NCBI GenBank assembly: GCA_034112085.1
Contig: JAWUWD010000022.1
Location: 1-30,262, forward strand
Direction: 5' to 3'
DNA: 30,262 bases
Source: JAWUWD01 sp034112085
GTDB taxonomy: Bacteria > Bacteroidota > Bacteroidia > Cytophagales > Cyclobacteriaceae
In this document: one piece after another, positions 1 to 7,629 of the stretch
Layout of the letters: each line of letters opens with the position of its first letter
Numbering within the stretch: the stretch's first letter is position 1
Notes under the pieces: generated by a model
What the model saw: the letters and a program-made list of their open reading frames with translations, nothing else
Databases searched by the model: none
What the model was told of the DNA's origin: nothing
Made by a program: the position numbers and the translations under genes

Positions 1-1
1 G

Positions 2-430
2 AATTTTAACAGCATCAATCACTATTTGCAAGAGCAAAAGCGCTCTAATTTGAGTGTTCTATTACTTACAGGTGGCTGGTTAGAAGCAGTGCATGTAACA
101 TGTCAAGTATCTTCAAAAGATCCCTCTAACAAGGAATTGCAGGAGAAGATTGGAGAACAAAAAATTATCCTTGAGAACATTGTATTACTCTTCTCTTTTT
201 ATAGTGAGATAGATAGTAGTATGAAAGACTTAATGAACGATTTACTCAAGTTGCAAGCTGCGTTTGATTCTATAGAAATCACTACTACCTATAAAGAATC
301 GACTATGGAAATAGTAGATGGTGTAATGATAATTAAAGACAATAGTGAAAGTCATGTGAACATCACTACGGAAAACGTAGAGGAAATCAAAACCCTTACA
401 GAGGGTATTAGAAAAAAAATAATCAGTTAA
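2..430 (+). CDS. Conserved protein of unknown function (5' end outside window)
   Basis: The reading frame is open from the first bases of the window and ends at TAA 428-430, so the gene starts upstream and only its C-terminal ~142 residues are present. A TTG at 26 could be read as a start, but nothing marks it as one and the open frame continues upstream of it. The visible part has a short Gly-Gly-Trp segment (LTGGWLEAVH) followed by mostly helical, charged sequence with heptad-like spacing. There is no membrane segment in the visible part. The next gene starts 13 bp downstream on the same strand and the pair shares one terminator, so they are probably co-transcribed. I recall similar pairs in other Bacteroidota annotated only as hypothetical; I assign no function. 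Confidence 0.7.
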   Translation, partial: NFNSINHYLQEQKRSNLSVLLLTGGWLEAVHVTCQVSSKDPSNKELQEKIGEQKIILENIVLLFSFYSEIDSSMKDLMNDLLKLQAAFDSIEITTTYKESTMEIVDGVMIIKDNSESHVNITTENVEEIKTLTEGIRKKIIS

Positions 431-443
431 GATAGATACGTAT

Positions 444-875
444 ATGAAAAAGTTAATTTACTTATTTGTAACCAGTTTGTTTCTTACAGTTTTTAGTCTG
501 GACACTACAGCGCAGTGCAATGCTGATGGTTATTCTAACGATTGTATCCCTAAACTTTCTGGTGGATTCAATTTCTTAAAAAGTTATAAAATTGATGGTG
601 TAGGTGGTAGTAAGAATAAGGTTGAATATTCTTATGTATTCACTAAGGGAACGCAATACATGATCAATCTCTGTGCAGAAGGAACCAACGCTGATGGCAT
701 TGTAGTTTCAATATATGATTCAAAGAGACAAAAGGTGGGTACAAGTGTTTATCAAGGACAACATGCTACAGCCATGGCATACCCTTGTAACAATACAGGT
801 ATATACTATATCACATATACCTTCGAAGAATCTGTTAAATACTGCGGTGGTAGTGCCTTAGGCTTTAAGCGATAA
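444..875 (+). CDS. Small secreted protein of unknown function
   Basis: A 143-residue protein with an N-terminal signal peptide: Lys-Lys at positions 2-3, a hydrophobic core to about residue 20, and a likely cleavage just before or after TTAQ at 21-24. The mature part is about 120 residues and has several cysteines (in CNADGYSNDC, INLCAEG, YPCNN and KYCGG), which would suit disulphide bonds in an envelope protein. The sequence alternates polar and hydrophobic residues, as in a beta-sandwich, and contains an IVVSIYDSKRQKVGTS stretch like those in secreted jelly-roll or pre-peptidase-like domains. That resemblance is structural inference only. It lies 13 bp after the preceding partial gene and ends just before a strong terminator, so the two form the end of an operon. 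Function unknown. Confidence 0.8.
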   Translation: MKKLIYLFVTSLFLTVFSLDTTAQCNADGYSNDCIPKLSGGFNFLKSYKIDGVGGSKNKVEYSYVFTKGTQYMINLCAEGTNADGIVVSIYDSKRQKVGTSVYQGQHATAMAYPCNNTGIYYITYTFEESVKYCGGSALGFKR

Positions 876-899
876 AGATTCATATTTAAAACATTAATT

Positions 900-931
900 A
901 AGCAGGTCCCGTCAAGGCACCTGCTTTTTTT
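900..931 (+). terminator. Rho-independent terminator
   Basis: Stem AAGCAGGT (900-907) pairs perfectly with ACCTGCTT (919-926) around an 11-nt loop and runs straight into a T tract (925-931). It closes the operon of the partial gene and the small secreted protein. The next plus-strand gene starts only 7 bases after it. Confidence 0.9.
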
Positions 932-937
932 ATTGAC

Positions 938-1573
938 ATGCAGCAAGAGCGCTATATCAATATAACACAACAGGCCAAGTTAGCTACACTTGGTGAATTA
1001 AGTAATGACACAAAACAGGTTTGGATAGTTCTTCATGGTTATGGCCAGCTATCTCAATACTTCATTCGGAAATTCAGGCTCTTATCAGAACATGGTCATT
1101 TTGTAGTTGCCCCCGAGGCAACTTCGAGATTTTACCTCAACGGACACGATGGAAGAGTAGGCGCCACATGGATGACAAAAGAAGATCGCCTGCAAGACAT
1201 TGAAAATTACACAGCTTACCTCAATCACATATACGACTCATACAACTTCTCAGAGAATATAGACGTTACCGTTGTTGGATTTTCTCAAGGAGCAGCCACA
1301 GCCTCAAGATGGCTAGCAAGTGGGTATGTAAGAGTGGATAGATTGCTGCTTTGGTCCGGTATATTTCCTCCAGACTTAGATGTAATTAGTGCTAAATCTG
1401 CCTTAATGAATACCATTGTTTATAATTTACACGGTACTTCAGATCCCTACTTATCAGAAGAAAAGCTCACAGAGCAAAAATCTATCGTAGATAAATTACA
1501 GATTCCGATTAGTAATATGAGCTTCGATGGTGGCCATGACATTATGACCTCTACTCTCTCTCAATTTTTATAA
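938..1573 (+). CDS. Alpha/beta-hydrolase, carboxylesterase/phospholipase family
   Basis: A 211-residue cytoplasmic serine hydrolase of the small carboxylesterase (YpfH/Est-type) alpha/beta-hydrolase group. The nucleophile elbow is GFSQG with Ser116. Asp169 in HGTSDPY and His200 in GGHDI complete the expected triad. The oxyanion-hole region is LHGYGQ near residues 32-37. There is no signal peptide. Length fits the family. The natural substrate cannot be read from sequence; such enzymes hydrolyse short-chain esters or lysophospholipids. The ATG at 938 lies just past the terminator of the preceding operon, so the promoter must overlap that terminator or lie upstream of it. Its stop codon directly abuts the stop of the convergent dehydrogenase gene (TAA followed by TTA, 1571-1576), leaving no intergenic space. 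Confidence 0.85.
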   Translation: MQQERYINITQQAKLATLGELSNDTKQVWIVLHGYGQLSQYFIRKFRLLSEHGHFVVAPEATSRFYLNGHDGRVGATWMTKEDRLQDIENYTAYLNHIYDSYNFSENIDVTVVGFSQGAATASRWLASGYVRVDRLLLWSGIFPPDLDVISAKSALMNTIVYNLHGTSDPYLSEEKLTEQKSIVDKLQIPISNMSFDGGHDIMTSTLSQFL

Positions 1574-2329
1574 TTACTTCTTGTTTACAAGAGTTGCACT
1601 TGCCTGTGCTGTAGGGAATATTAAGAGATCGGCTATATTAACATGAGATGGCCTTGTCACTACGAATAGTATGGTCTCTGCAATATCAGCTGCTTGAAGT
1701 GGATCAAAACCTTTATAAACATTGGCTGACCTCTCTTTATCTCCTTTGAATCTAACTTCAGAAAATTCTGTTTCTACCATACCAGGATTGATTGCTGAAA
1801 CCTTAATGCCATATTGATTTAGATCCATCCGCATCCCCTGATTTAGTGCGTCTACAGCGTGTTTTGATGCACAGTAAACATTACCATTACCATAGACTTC
1901 TTTGCCCGCAACAGAGCCAATATTCACTATATGACCATGTTTTCTATCAGTCATTCCTTTGATTACAGCCTTAGACACATACAATAATCCTTTCACGTTA
2001 ATGTCAATCATTGCATCCCAGTCATCTGTATCTCCATCTTCAATAGAAGCTAGTCCATGAGCATTCCCTGCATTATTCACCAAAACATCAATTGCCTTCC
2101 ACTCTTCAGGTAGGCTTTCAATAGAAGTATTGACAGCTTTCCTATCTCTTACATCAAAATTAAGAGCAATAACATCAGTGACTTTTGACAAATCATTTTT
2201 CAACTCCTCCAAACGTTCTTGTCTTCGGCCGCAAATGATTAGTTTAAAATTATTGTTAGCTAGAATTCTTGCAGTAGCCTGTCCTATTCCAGAACTTGCC
2301 CCTGTCACTAAGGCTATTCTTTTTGTCAT
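1574..2329 (-). CDS. Short-chain dehydrogenase/reductase, YdfG-like
   Basis: A 251-residue classical SDR. The nucleotide-binding motif TGASSGIG is at residues 9-16, NNAG at 85-88, and the catalytic set is Asn111, Ser139, Tyr152 and Lys156 (YCASK). Basic residues after the second beta strand (GRRQERL, 34-40) point to NADP(H). Overall it resembles E. coli YdfG, an NADP-dependent 3-hydroxy-acid dehydrogenase / malonic semialdehyde reductase acting on serine, 3-hydroxypropionate and similar compounds. The family assignment is firm; the substrate is inference. It starts one base after the porT stop codon and so is probably the last gene of the ubiE-porT transcript. No separate terminator is visible before the convergent hydrolase gene. 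Confidence 0.9.
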   Translation of the reverse strand: MTKRIALVTGASSGIGQATARILANNNFKLIICGRRQERLEELKNDLSKVTDVIALNFDVRDRKAVNTSIESLPEEWKAIDVLVNNAGNAHGLASIEDGDTDDWDAMIDINVKGLLYVSKAVIKGMTDRKHGHIVNIGSVAGKEVYGNGNVYCASKHAVDALNQGMRMDLNQYGIKVSAINPGMVETEFSEVRFKGDKERSANVYKGFDPLQAADIAETILFVVTRPSHVNIADLLIFPTAQASATLVNKK

Positions 2330-2330
2330 A

Positions 2331-3062
2331 CTATTGAAATAATAAGTAAAGTGTAACCGTATTAGTGTTTAGCGATTCTATTCCTGTGCTGAAATCATTG
2401 GATCCATCTCCTAGCATGTTTCTAATGCCCCTTGAGAACCTCAACTCTGGCGAAAATTTGAATAATGGATAATAGAGGTCAAATCCCACACCAAAATCTA
2501 AGGAGAGATTCGCCTTTTGAATAGAAATAACATCCTCTTCATTTTCGGCAGCGTTTTTTGCAGATGCTTCGATACCTGGTTTTACTCCTCCGACCAAATA
2601 CATCTTCAAATTACCTCTCCGGACTGAAGTATATTTCAGTAGAAGTGGAAATTCCACAACCGTACTTTCAATCAATTGCTTCTGAATAGTACCATCTGTA
2701 TATCTATAATCTATATCGTGTTCATAGAAAGAAACCTTGGGCAGTAATCTGACATCCAAAAAGTCTGCGACTCGAAAATTGACTATAAAACCAAGAGAAA
2801 ACCCAGGAGAGTAATTAGGCTGTATAGAATGAAGTGTATCCAAATTCAAGAATTCATCTGAGTACTTCAACTGAAAAGAAGAAGTGTGCAGACCTATAAG
2901 GAATCCATAACTCAAAAGTCGATCATCATAGTTAGGGTTGTTCATCCCAACTTGACGCTGTCCGTATCCTAAGCTACTCATCAGCATCATGCCGATAAGT
3001 GCAAGACCGACTACTTTTGAGCGATGTAAATTGAACTTATGCCAAATGTAAGTGATATGCAT
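2331..3062 (-). CDS. porT: Type IX secretion system protein PorT/SprT
   Basis: A 243-residue outer-membrane beta-barrel-like protein. It has a basic N-region (HRSK) and a hydrophobic segment ending in GYGQ at about residues 33-36, consistent with a signal peptide. Family-like features are YDDRLLSYGFLIGLHTSSF, followed by LHSIQPNYSPGFSLGFIVNF, RLLPKVSFYE and the terminal strand ending in Leu-Leu-Phe-Gln. PorT (SprT in Flavobacterium) is needed for export of proteins, including gliding adhesins, by the T9SS. Placement directly after ubiE supports the call, because as I recall that order is common in Bacteroidota. The start chosen is the ATG at 3062, which lies 52 bp inside the 3' end of ubiE; the internal Met codons would cut into the signal peptide. 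Translation is probably coupled to ubiE. Confidence 0.85.
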   Translation of the reverse strand: MHITYIWHKFNLHRSKVVGLALIGMMLMSSLGYGQRQVGMNNPNYDDRLLSYGFLIGLHTSSFQLKYSDEFLNLDTLHSIQPNYSPGFSLGFIVNFRVADFLDVRLLPKVSFYEHDIDYRYTDGTIQKQLIESTVVEFPLLLKYTSVRRGNLKMYLVGGVKPGIEASAKNAAENEEDVISIQKANLSLDFGVGFDLYYPLFKFSPELRFSRGIRNMLGDGSNDFSTGIESLNTNTVTLYLLFQ

Positions 3063-3733
3063 TCTGTACTTTTAAATCCTACTTTAGTCAAAATACTCTC
3101 GAACTTCTCTCCGTCTGGGAAATTTTCCACAGATTCAGGTAGATAAGTGTAAGCCGCATTATCTTTAGATACCAAACGACCAATCTTAGGTAAAATGTAT
3201 TTGAAGTAAAAATTATATAATTGCTTCATTGGAAATTTAGTAGGTTTAGAAAACTCTACAATAACCGTTTTTCCACCAGGCTTCAAAACGCGAAGCATAT
3301 CTGAAAGCCCTTTTTCCAAGTTCTCATAATTTCTCACTCCAAAGGCTACAATGACTGCGTCAAATTTGTCATCCTCGAATAACAACGCTTCTGAATCACC
3401 AAGCTGCATTTCAATCTTGTCAGTTACTCCTTTCTTGATCATTTTCTCTCTACCAACCGCAAGCATACCTTCCGATATATCTACGCCAATCACCTTATCT
3501 GGATTGAGCGCCAATGCTTCCAAAGCAAAATCACCTGTCCCAGTCGCAATATCCAAGATAAGCTTTGGCTGATCTTTCATCAGCTTCTTGATAGCCTTCT
3601 TTCTCCAAAGAATATCTATCCCAAGACTTAGGAAGTGATTTAAAAAATCGTATTTCTTACTGATATTATTGAACATCTCAGCGACCTGTTCTTTCTTCCC
3701 CTTCTCCTGTTCTTTGTATGGTAATACTTCCAT
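3011..3733 (-). CDS. ubiE: Demethylmenaquinone methyltransferase
   Basis: A 240-residue SAM-dependent class I methyltransferase (also called MenG) that methylates demethylmenaquinone in the last step of menaquinone synthesis, the usual respiratory quinone in Bacteroidota. Visible signatures are MFNNISKKYDFLNHFLSLG near residues 20-38, the SAM motif DIATGTGDFA (61-70), acidic GVDIS (83-87), LKPGGKTVIVEFSKP, and the C-terminal NFPDGEKF region typical of UbiE/MenG. Length is as expected. The ATG at 3733 gives a normal N-terminus. The 3' end overlaps the start of porT by 52 bp, and a dehydrogenase follows, so the three genes should share a transcript. About 150 bp separate it from the OmpA-family gene upstream, which has its own terminator. 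Confidence 0.95.
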   Translation of the reverse strand: MEVLPYKEQEKGKKEQVAEMFNNISKKYDFLNHFLSLGIDILWRKKAIKKLMKDQPKLILDIATGTGDFALEALALNPDKVIGVDISEGMLAVGREKMIKKGVTDKIEMQLGDSEALLFEDDKFDAVIVAFGVRNYENLEKGLSDMLRVLKPGGKTVIVEFSKPTKFPMKQLYNFYFKYILPKIGRLVSKDNAAYTYLPESVENFPDGEKFESILTKVGFKSTECISLTFGISSIYIAQK

Positions 3734-3821
3734 TAATTTTGTTTTATACAGCTAGCAAATATCTAACTTCCTTTACGGATATAAAAACAATCTACTTATA
3801 ATCTGTTGATATAAATACCAA

Positions 3822-3860
3822 TAAAAAATCCTCAAACCAACATCATGTTGCCTTGAGGAT
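3822..3860 (-). terminator. Rho-independent terminator of the PorE-like gene
   Basis: On the minus strand an 8-bp perfect stem (plus-strand arms ATCCTCAA at 3828-3835 and TTGAGGAT at 3853-3860) is followed by a T run (plus-strand A run 3823-3828). It lies 25 bp past the stop of the OmpA-family gene and isolates it from ubiE. Confidence 0.85.
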
Positions 3861-3884
3861 CATCATTTTTAATATCTCTTAATC

Positions 3885-5981
3885 TTAGTTTCCTAGAATC
3901 TTAAATTCCACTCTTCTGTTCAATTCACGACCTTCTGATTCATCATCATTACTAGCCAATGGTTTTTCTTCTCCAAAACCAACTGCAGATAGTCTTCGTT
4001 GGTCAATACCCTTATTAGTTAGGTAGCTCACGACTGCATTTGCTCTTCGCTGGGACAAGTCCTTGTTGTACTCCGCATGACCAGTCGCATCAGTATGTCC
4101 TGATATTTCGACTTGGCTACTTGCATTTCCAGAGAGCATTTTCTCTAATTTATTAAGTTCTGTATAGGAGTCGGTGGTGAATTCTGCTTTATTAAATTTG
4201 AAGTAGATGTTGTGTAACACCCTAGAAACACCAGCCTGAACCTTCTGCAATGAAACATTTCTCGTCATGCGCTTTGGTTCTAATCCAGCTACTGCTTCAA
4301 TGTTAATCTTAGTATTATTGAATACATAGCCATTCTTCTCTACAGACAAAAGATACTCCTTGCTTCCTACATTCTTTACTTCAAATGAATACACTCCTAC
4401 GCTTTCTCTGTTAGAAGCTACGATTACGTTATCACCAGCACTCCTTAACCCTATTTTAGCATCAATAGGAAGTTCACTCGACATCTCTTCGATATTAACA
4501 GTCAGAATAACCGGCTGCAGTGAAAGTTCGGGTTTAGCATCTTCTATTTCAACTTTGGCTATTTCTGTATTATTCTCTGGCTCAACCGCCTCTGCTGGTT
4601 CTATATCTTTCGATGCTAATTGATCTTGTTGATCATCATCTTGTAGTACAGTCACCATATAGATGTCGGTATATCCCATACCATCTTCACGAACTGATGC
4701 ATAGTAGCCTCTTTTTCCATCCTTCGTACTCACAAAAAACACATCATTGTCTGGAGTATTGACTGGGTATCCTATATTTTGTGGTTCACCCCAAACTGCC
4801 TCAGTACTATCATATACTGACCTAAAGATGTCGTAACCTCCCATTCCCTTACGTCCATCAGAACTGAAATAAAGTGTTTTACTATCATAATCTATAAATG
4901 GGGCATCTTCATTAGCTTCAGAATTCACGACAGAACCTAATGTCTTAGGTCGTCCCCATACATCGTTCTTATCTTTTACAGAATAATAAATATCCAAGTT
5001 CTCTTGATCTCCTTCATGAGAAGGTCTGTTACTAGCAAAGAATAACATACTTCCATCATTTGATAGACTTACAGAACTTTCTTTAAAACTGGAATTGATA
5101 TTTGATCCAATTGGTTCAGGACTTGTCCAAGTACCATCGCTCAACTTCTTTGAAGTATAAATGTCTCCATTGTTCTCATCTGAATATAAAAATAATTGTT
5201 GTCCATCTGCTGACATGGAAAGGTTAGAATCATGAAATTCTGTATTGATTATCTCTCCCATATTTTGAGCAGCCTGCCATTGCCCATTTACCTTTTTGGA
5301 TATAAAAATATCCTCATAGGGAACGTTATCATCTGCAACATCTTCATTCAAGTTACCATCCCTTCTTCTACTCGTAAATACCAACTCTGTTTCATCTTCG
5401 TTCAACACAGGTCCATACTCTCGGTCTGGAGAATTAACAGCTGCACCAATGTTCACAATTGAGTAATGTGCCGGATTTGCTACTAATTCTTTTCCATTCC
5501 GACTTTCATAAATATTTCTATCTACTACAGATAACATCACTTTATCTCTTCCTCGATATCCATCTTCTGCCGTCAACTTATCTCTATAGCGATTGTAAAA
5601 ATCCAAAGCTTTATCAAAATCCATCCCATATTGATAGCTCCTTCCTATTTTATAAAGAATATCAAATCTAAAATCAGCATCAATTGCATAAACGCGTTCA
5701 AAGTATTTAGCTGCTTGATCTTTTCCAACTGTTTTTATTATGGCATCTCCGGCCTTATAATTGGCTTGTACATTGTTGGGATCAGCGTTAGCAGCTAACT
5801 CATACATATCTCTAGCTTGATCGAGAGCCTTAGATCCTTCTAAGGTCTCGTCTCCTATTTCCATGTATGTCACTGCTAATTTTTTATTCTCTTCGCTTAC
5901 CTCTTGGGCAAAAAGTAACGATGAAGATATAGTTGTCCCCAAAAAAAATAAAAATGGGATAATTTTCCGTAGAATGACCAT
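3885..5981 (-). CDS. PorE-like protein: TPR, beta-propeller, OmpA domain
   Basis: A 698-residue exported envelope protein. Signal peptide is residues 1-26 (ending LLFAQ). TPR-like helices follow at about 30-140. A PD40/WD40-type propeller spans about 170-450, seen as repeated blades such as LVFTSRRRDGN, LFLYSDENNGD, LFFASNRP and LYFSSDGRKG. A small beta domain lies at about 490-580. The OmpA C-terminal peptidoglycan-binding domain is at about 585-698; GHTDATG with Asp631 and Arg646 in LSQRRA match the residues that bind diaminopimelate. This order (TPR, propeller, carboxypeptidase-regulatory-like, OmpA) is that of Porphyromonas PorE, which tethers the T9SS to peptidoglycan. Many Bacteroidota carry several paralogues of this architecture, so PorE function is an inference. 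It is monocistronic with its own terminator. Confidence 0.85.
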   Translation of the reverse strand: MVILRKIIPFLFFLGTTISSSLLFAQEVSEENKKLAVTYMEIGDETLEGSKALDQARDMYELAANADPNNVQANYKAGDAIIKTVGKDQAAKYFERVYAIDADFRFDILYKIGRSYQYGMDFDKALDFYNRYRDKLTAEDGYRGRDKVMLSVVDRNIYESRNGKELVANPAHYSIVNIGAAVNSPDREYGPVLNEDETELVFTSRRRDGNLNEDVADDNVPYEDIFISKKVNGQWQAAQNMGEIINTEFHDSNLSMSADGQQLFLYSDENNGDIYTSKKLSDGTWTSPEPIGSNINSSFKESSVSLSNDGSMLFFASNRPSHEGDQENLDIYYSVKDKNDVWGRPKTLGSVVNSEANEDAPFIDYDSKTLYFSSDGRKGMGGYDIFRSVYDSTEAVWGEPQNIGYPVNTPDNDVFFVSTKDGKRGYYASVREDGMGYTDIYMVTVLQDDDQQDQLASKDIEPAEAVEPENNTEIAKVEIEDAKPELSLQPVILTVNIEEMSSELPIDAKIGLRSAGDNVIVASNRESVGVYSFEVKNVGSKEYLLSVEKNGYVFNNTKINIEAVAGLEPKRMTRNVSLQKVQAGVSRVLHNIYFKFNKAEFTTDSYTELNKLEKMLSGNASSQVEISGHTDATGHAEYNKDLSQRRANAVVSYLTNKGIDQRRLSAVGFGEEKPLASNDDESEGRELNRRVEFKILGN

Positions 5982-6049
5982 CAGTTGGTTGGTTATAATA
6001 ATTACCTTTGACTCAGTTTAAAAAATGCCTTGTAGCGAATAAATATAAA

Positions 6050-6101
6050 CCGCTTTTTCATATTACAAAAATGTTTTAGCTACAAAAACATGGAATAGCG
6101 G
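6050..6101. repeat. Nested inverted repeat in divergent intergenic region
   Basis: An inner perfect 7-bp inverted repeat, ATGTTTT (6071-6077) and AAAACAT (6085-6091), sits inside an outer imperfect 12-bp repeat, CCGCTTTTTCAT (6050-6061) and ATGGAATAGCGG (6090-6101), with one mismatch and one possible G-U pair. The two arrangements share bases and so are alternatives. It lies 70-120 bp upstream of the minus-strand PorE-like gene and about 130 bp before ysxC. There is no T run, so it is not an ordinary terminator. An operator or a leader structure is possible. Confidence 0.45.
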
Positions 6102-6193
6102 ATAATTAGTAATATTATGATAGTATAATTGAATTATTTCAACAACACTGACTCAAATAAGTCTCATCATCCACTATTTATAAGCAATATAAC

Positions 6194-6201
6194 TAAGTTT
6201 G
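6194..6201 (+). promoter_or_regulatory. Putative -7 element for ysxC
   Basis: TAAGTTTG matches the Bacteroidota -7 consensus TAnnTTTG and ends 26 bp before the ysxC ATG. I see no good TTTG -33 element at the usual ~19-bp spacing; TTTA at 6177-6180 is too close. Confidence 0.35.
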
Positions 6202-6227
6202 CTTAAAGCTTTACTTTCAATCTATTC

Positions 6228-6830
6228 ATGAAAATCACATCCTCCAAATTCGTTATTAGTAATACTGACTATCTCAAATGTCCAGATGATGACCGTCCGG
6301 AGTTTGCCTTTATTGGTAGATCAAATGTCGGGAAGTCGTCATTAATCAATGCCCTGACAGATCGTAAAAGCTTAGCTAAAACATCTTCCACACCGGGAAA
6401 GACACAATTAATCAATCATTTCTTGATCAATGATGTTTGGTTTTTAGTTGATTTACCTGGATATGGTTGGGCTAAAGTGAGTAAGTCATTTAAAGAAAAG
6501 TGGGAGTTGATGACCAAAGAATACCTCACTAAACGCAAAAACCTTACTTGTGTATTTGTATTAATTGATATTCGTCATAAAGCGCAAGCCAATGATTTGG
6601 AGTTTATTAACTGGCTTGGTCAAGTTGGGGTTCCCTTCTCCATAATATTTACTAAAGCAGATAAACTTTCTAAAGCCAAAGTTGAAGCAAGCCTAGAAAG
6701 CTATAGCGCAACTTTATTAGAAACTTGGGAAGAACTTCCTCCGATGCATTGCACCTCCGCTGTCACCAAAAAAGGCAAAGAAGAAGTGTTGAAATATATT
6801 CAGGATATCATCAACAAAGCTGCGAAATAA
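6228..6830 (+). CDS. ysxC: Ribosome biogenesis GTPase YsxC/EngB
   Basis: A 200-residue TRAFAC-class GTPase (YihA/YsxC/EngB) needed for late assembly of the 50S ribosomal subunit. All G motifs are present: G1 GRSNVGKSS (30-38), G2 within STPGKTQ (54-60), G3 DLPG (75-78), G4 TKAD (142-145) and G5 TSA (175-177). GYGWAKVS after G3 is typical of the family. Length is normal. The ATG at 6228 gives the usual short N-terminus. The gene heads a plus-strand group with the DUF5606 gene 51 bp downstream, although that gene may also have its own promoter. Confidence 0.95.
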   Translation: MKITSSKFVISNTDYLKCPDDDRPEFAFIGRSNVGKSSLINALTDRKSLAKTSSTPGKTQLINHFLINDVWFLVDLPGYGWAKVSKSFKEKWELMTKEYLTKRKNLTCVFVLIDIRHKAQANDLEFINWLGQVGVPFSIIFTKADKLSKAKVEASLESYSATLLETWEELPPMHCTSAVTKKGKEEVLKYIQDIINKAAK

Positions 6831-6842
6831 AAAGAATAATTA

Positions 6843-6850
6843 TAGTTTTG
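6843..6850 (+). promoter_or_regulatory. Putative -7 element for the DUF5606 gene
   Basis: TAGTTTTG fits TAnnTTTG exactly and lies 31 bp before the ATG at 6882, inside the 51-bp gap after ysxC. No clear -33 TTTG is visible, so this rests on the -7 match alone. Confidence 0.4.
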
Positions 6851-6881
6851 CATCCCTTATAGATTAATAAGAATAAAGATC

Positions 6882-7313
6882 ATGGAATATAAAGACTTAG
6901 CATCAGTTTCAGGAAAAGGTGGACTGTACCAAATAATAAAACCTACAAAGTCAGGTGTGATATTGGAATCATTGGACGCCAAGAAAAGTAAATTAGTCGC
7001 TGGTGTAAATCACCGAGTGTCTATTCTCGAGGAGATATCAATTTACACTACTGATCAGGATGAAAGTGTGCCTTTGACTAAAATTTTACACAGTATCCAT
7101 GGAGAGTTCGATGGAGACCCTGGAGTAGATGGAAGTTCTTCAGGTGAGGAATTGAGGTCATTCTTCAACCATATATTACCCACTCATGATGAGGAACGTG
7201 TTTACACTTCTGACATCAAAAAAGTCGTAAGTTGGTATAAAAGTGTATTAGAATATGCTCCAGAGCTTCTCAAAACAGATGGATTATCTGCAGAAAAATC
7301 TGATGAAAAATAA
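6882..7313 (+). CDS. DUF5606-family protein
   Basis: A 143-residue soluble protein that I recognise as a DUF5606 member, a family seen in Bacteroidota. The N-terminal half has the conserved pattern SGKGGLYQIIKP, ILESLDAKKSKL and RVSILEEISIYT (residues 9-56). The C-terminal half has the FFNHILPTHDEERVYTSDIKK stretch and WYKSVL, typical of the second domain (DUF6852, as I recall). It ends in a short charged tail. The biochemical role is unknown; I assign none. The 3' end overlaps the next small gene by 11 bp, so the two are likely translationally coupled. Confidence 0.85.
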   Translation: MEYKDLASVSGKGGLYQIIKPTKSGVILESLDAKKSKLVAGVNHRVSILEEISIYTTDQDESVPLTKILHSIHGEFDGDPGVDGSSSGEELRSFFNHILPTHDEERVYTSDIKKVVSWYKSVLEYAPELLKTDGLSAEKSDEK

Positions 7314-7608
7314 TGACATCGTTGAAGTTTCTACACTAATACGTAGAGACTTCAATCTTGACAATGAAGAGCTTGTCGAACAATCCAGTATGGATGAGCT
7401 CAAACACAAACTCACTCAAATCATCACCTACCTGCTTGACAAGGACTTTGAAAGGTTGCTACTTGCGATGTATCGAATTGATATCAATGAAGAAAAGCTT
7501 AAGGCAGCTTTAGCGTCCAACCCTCCAGATCAAGTCGCCCCAAATATTGCGGAGTTAATTCTCACTAGAGAATTACAGAAGGTAGTCACCAGAAGAAAGT
7601 ATAGTTAG
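7303..7608 (+). CDS. Small conserved protein coupled to the DUF5606 gene
   Basis: The best start is the ATG at 7303, which overlaps the DUF5606 stop (TAA 7311-7313) by 11 bp and gives a 101-residue protein. A longer open frame back to 7255 has only a weak start and would overlap by 59 bp. The product is acidic and predicted helical, with no signal peptide or membrane segment. A central segment, LLDKDFERLLLAMYRIDINEEKL, resembles small Bacteroidota proteins of unknown role whose function I do not know. Overlap and shared strand tie its expression to the DUF5606 protein, and possibly the two act together. It ends 21 bp before the convergent porQ stop. Confidence 0.7.
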   Translation: MKNNDIVEVSTLIRRDFNLDNEELVEQSSMDELKHKLTQIITYLLDKDFERLLLAMYRIDINEEKLKAALASNPPDQVAPNIAELILTRELQKVVTRRKYS

Positions 7609-7629
7609 GGTGTATTGATCCGAATAAAA

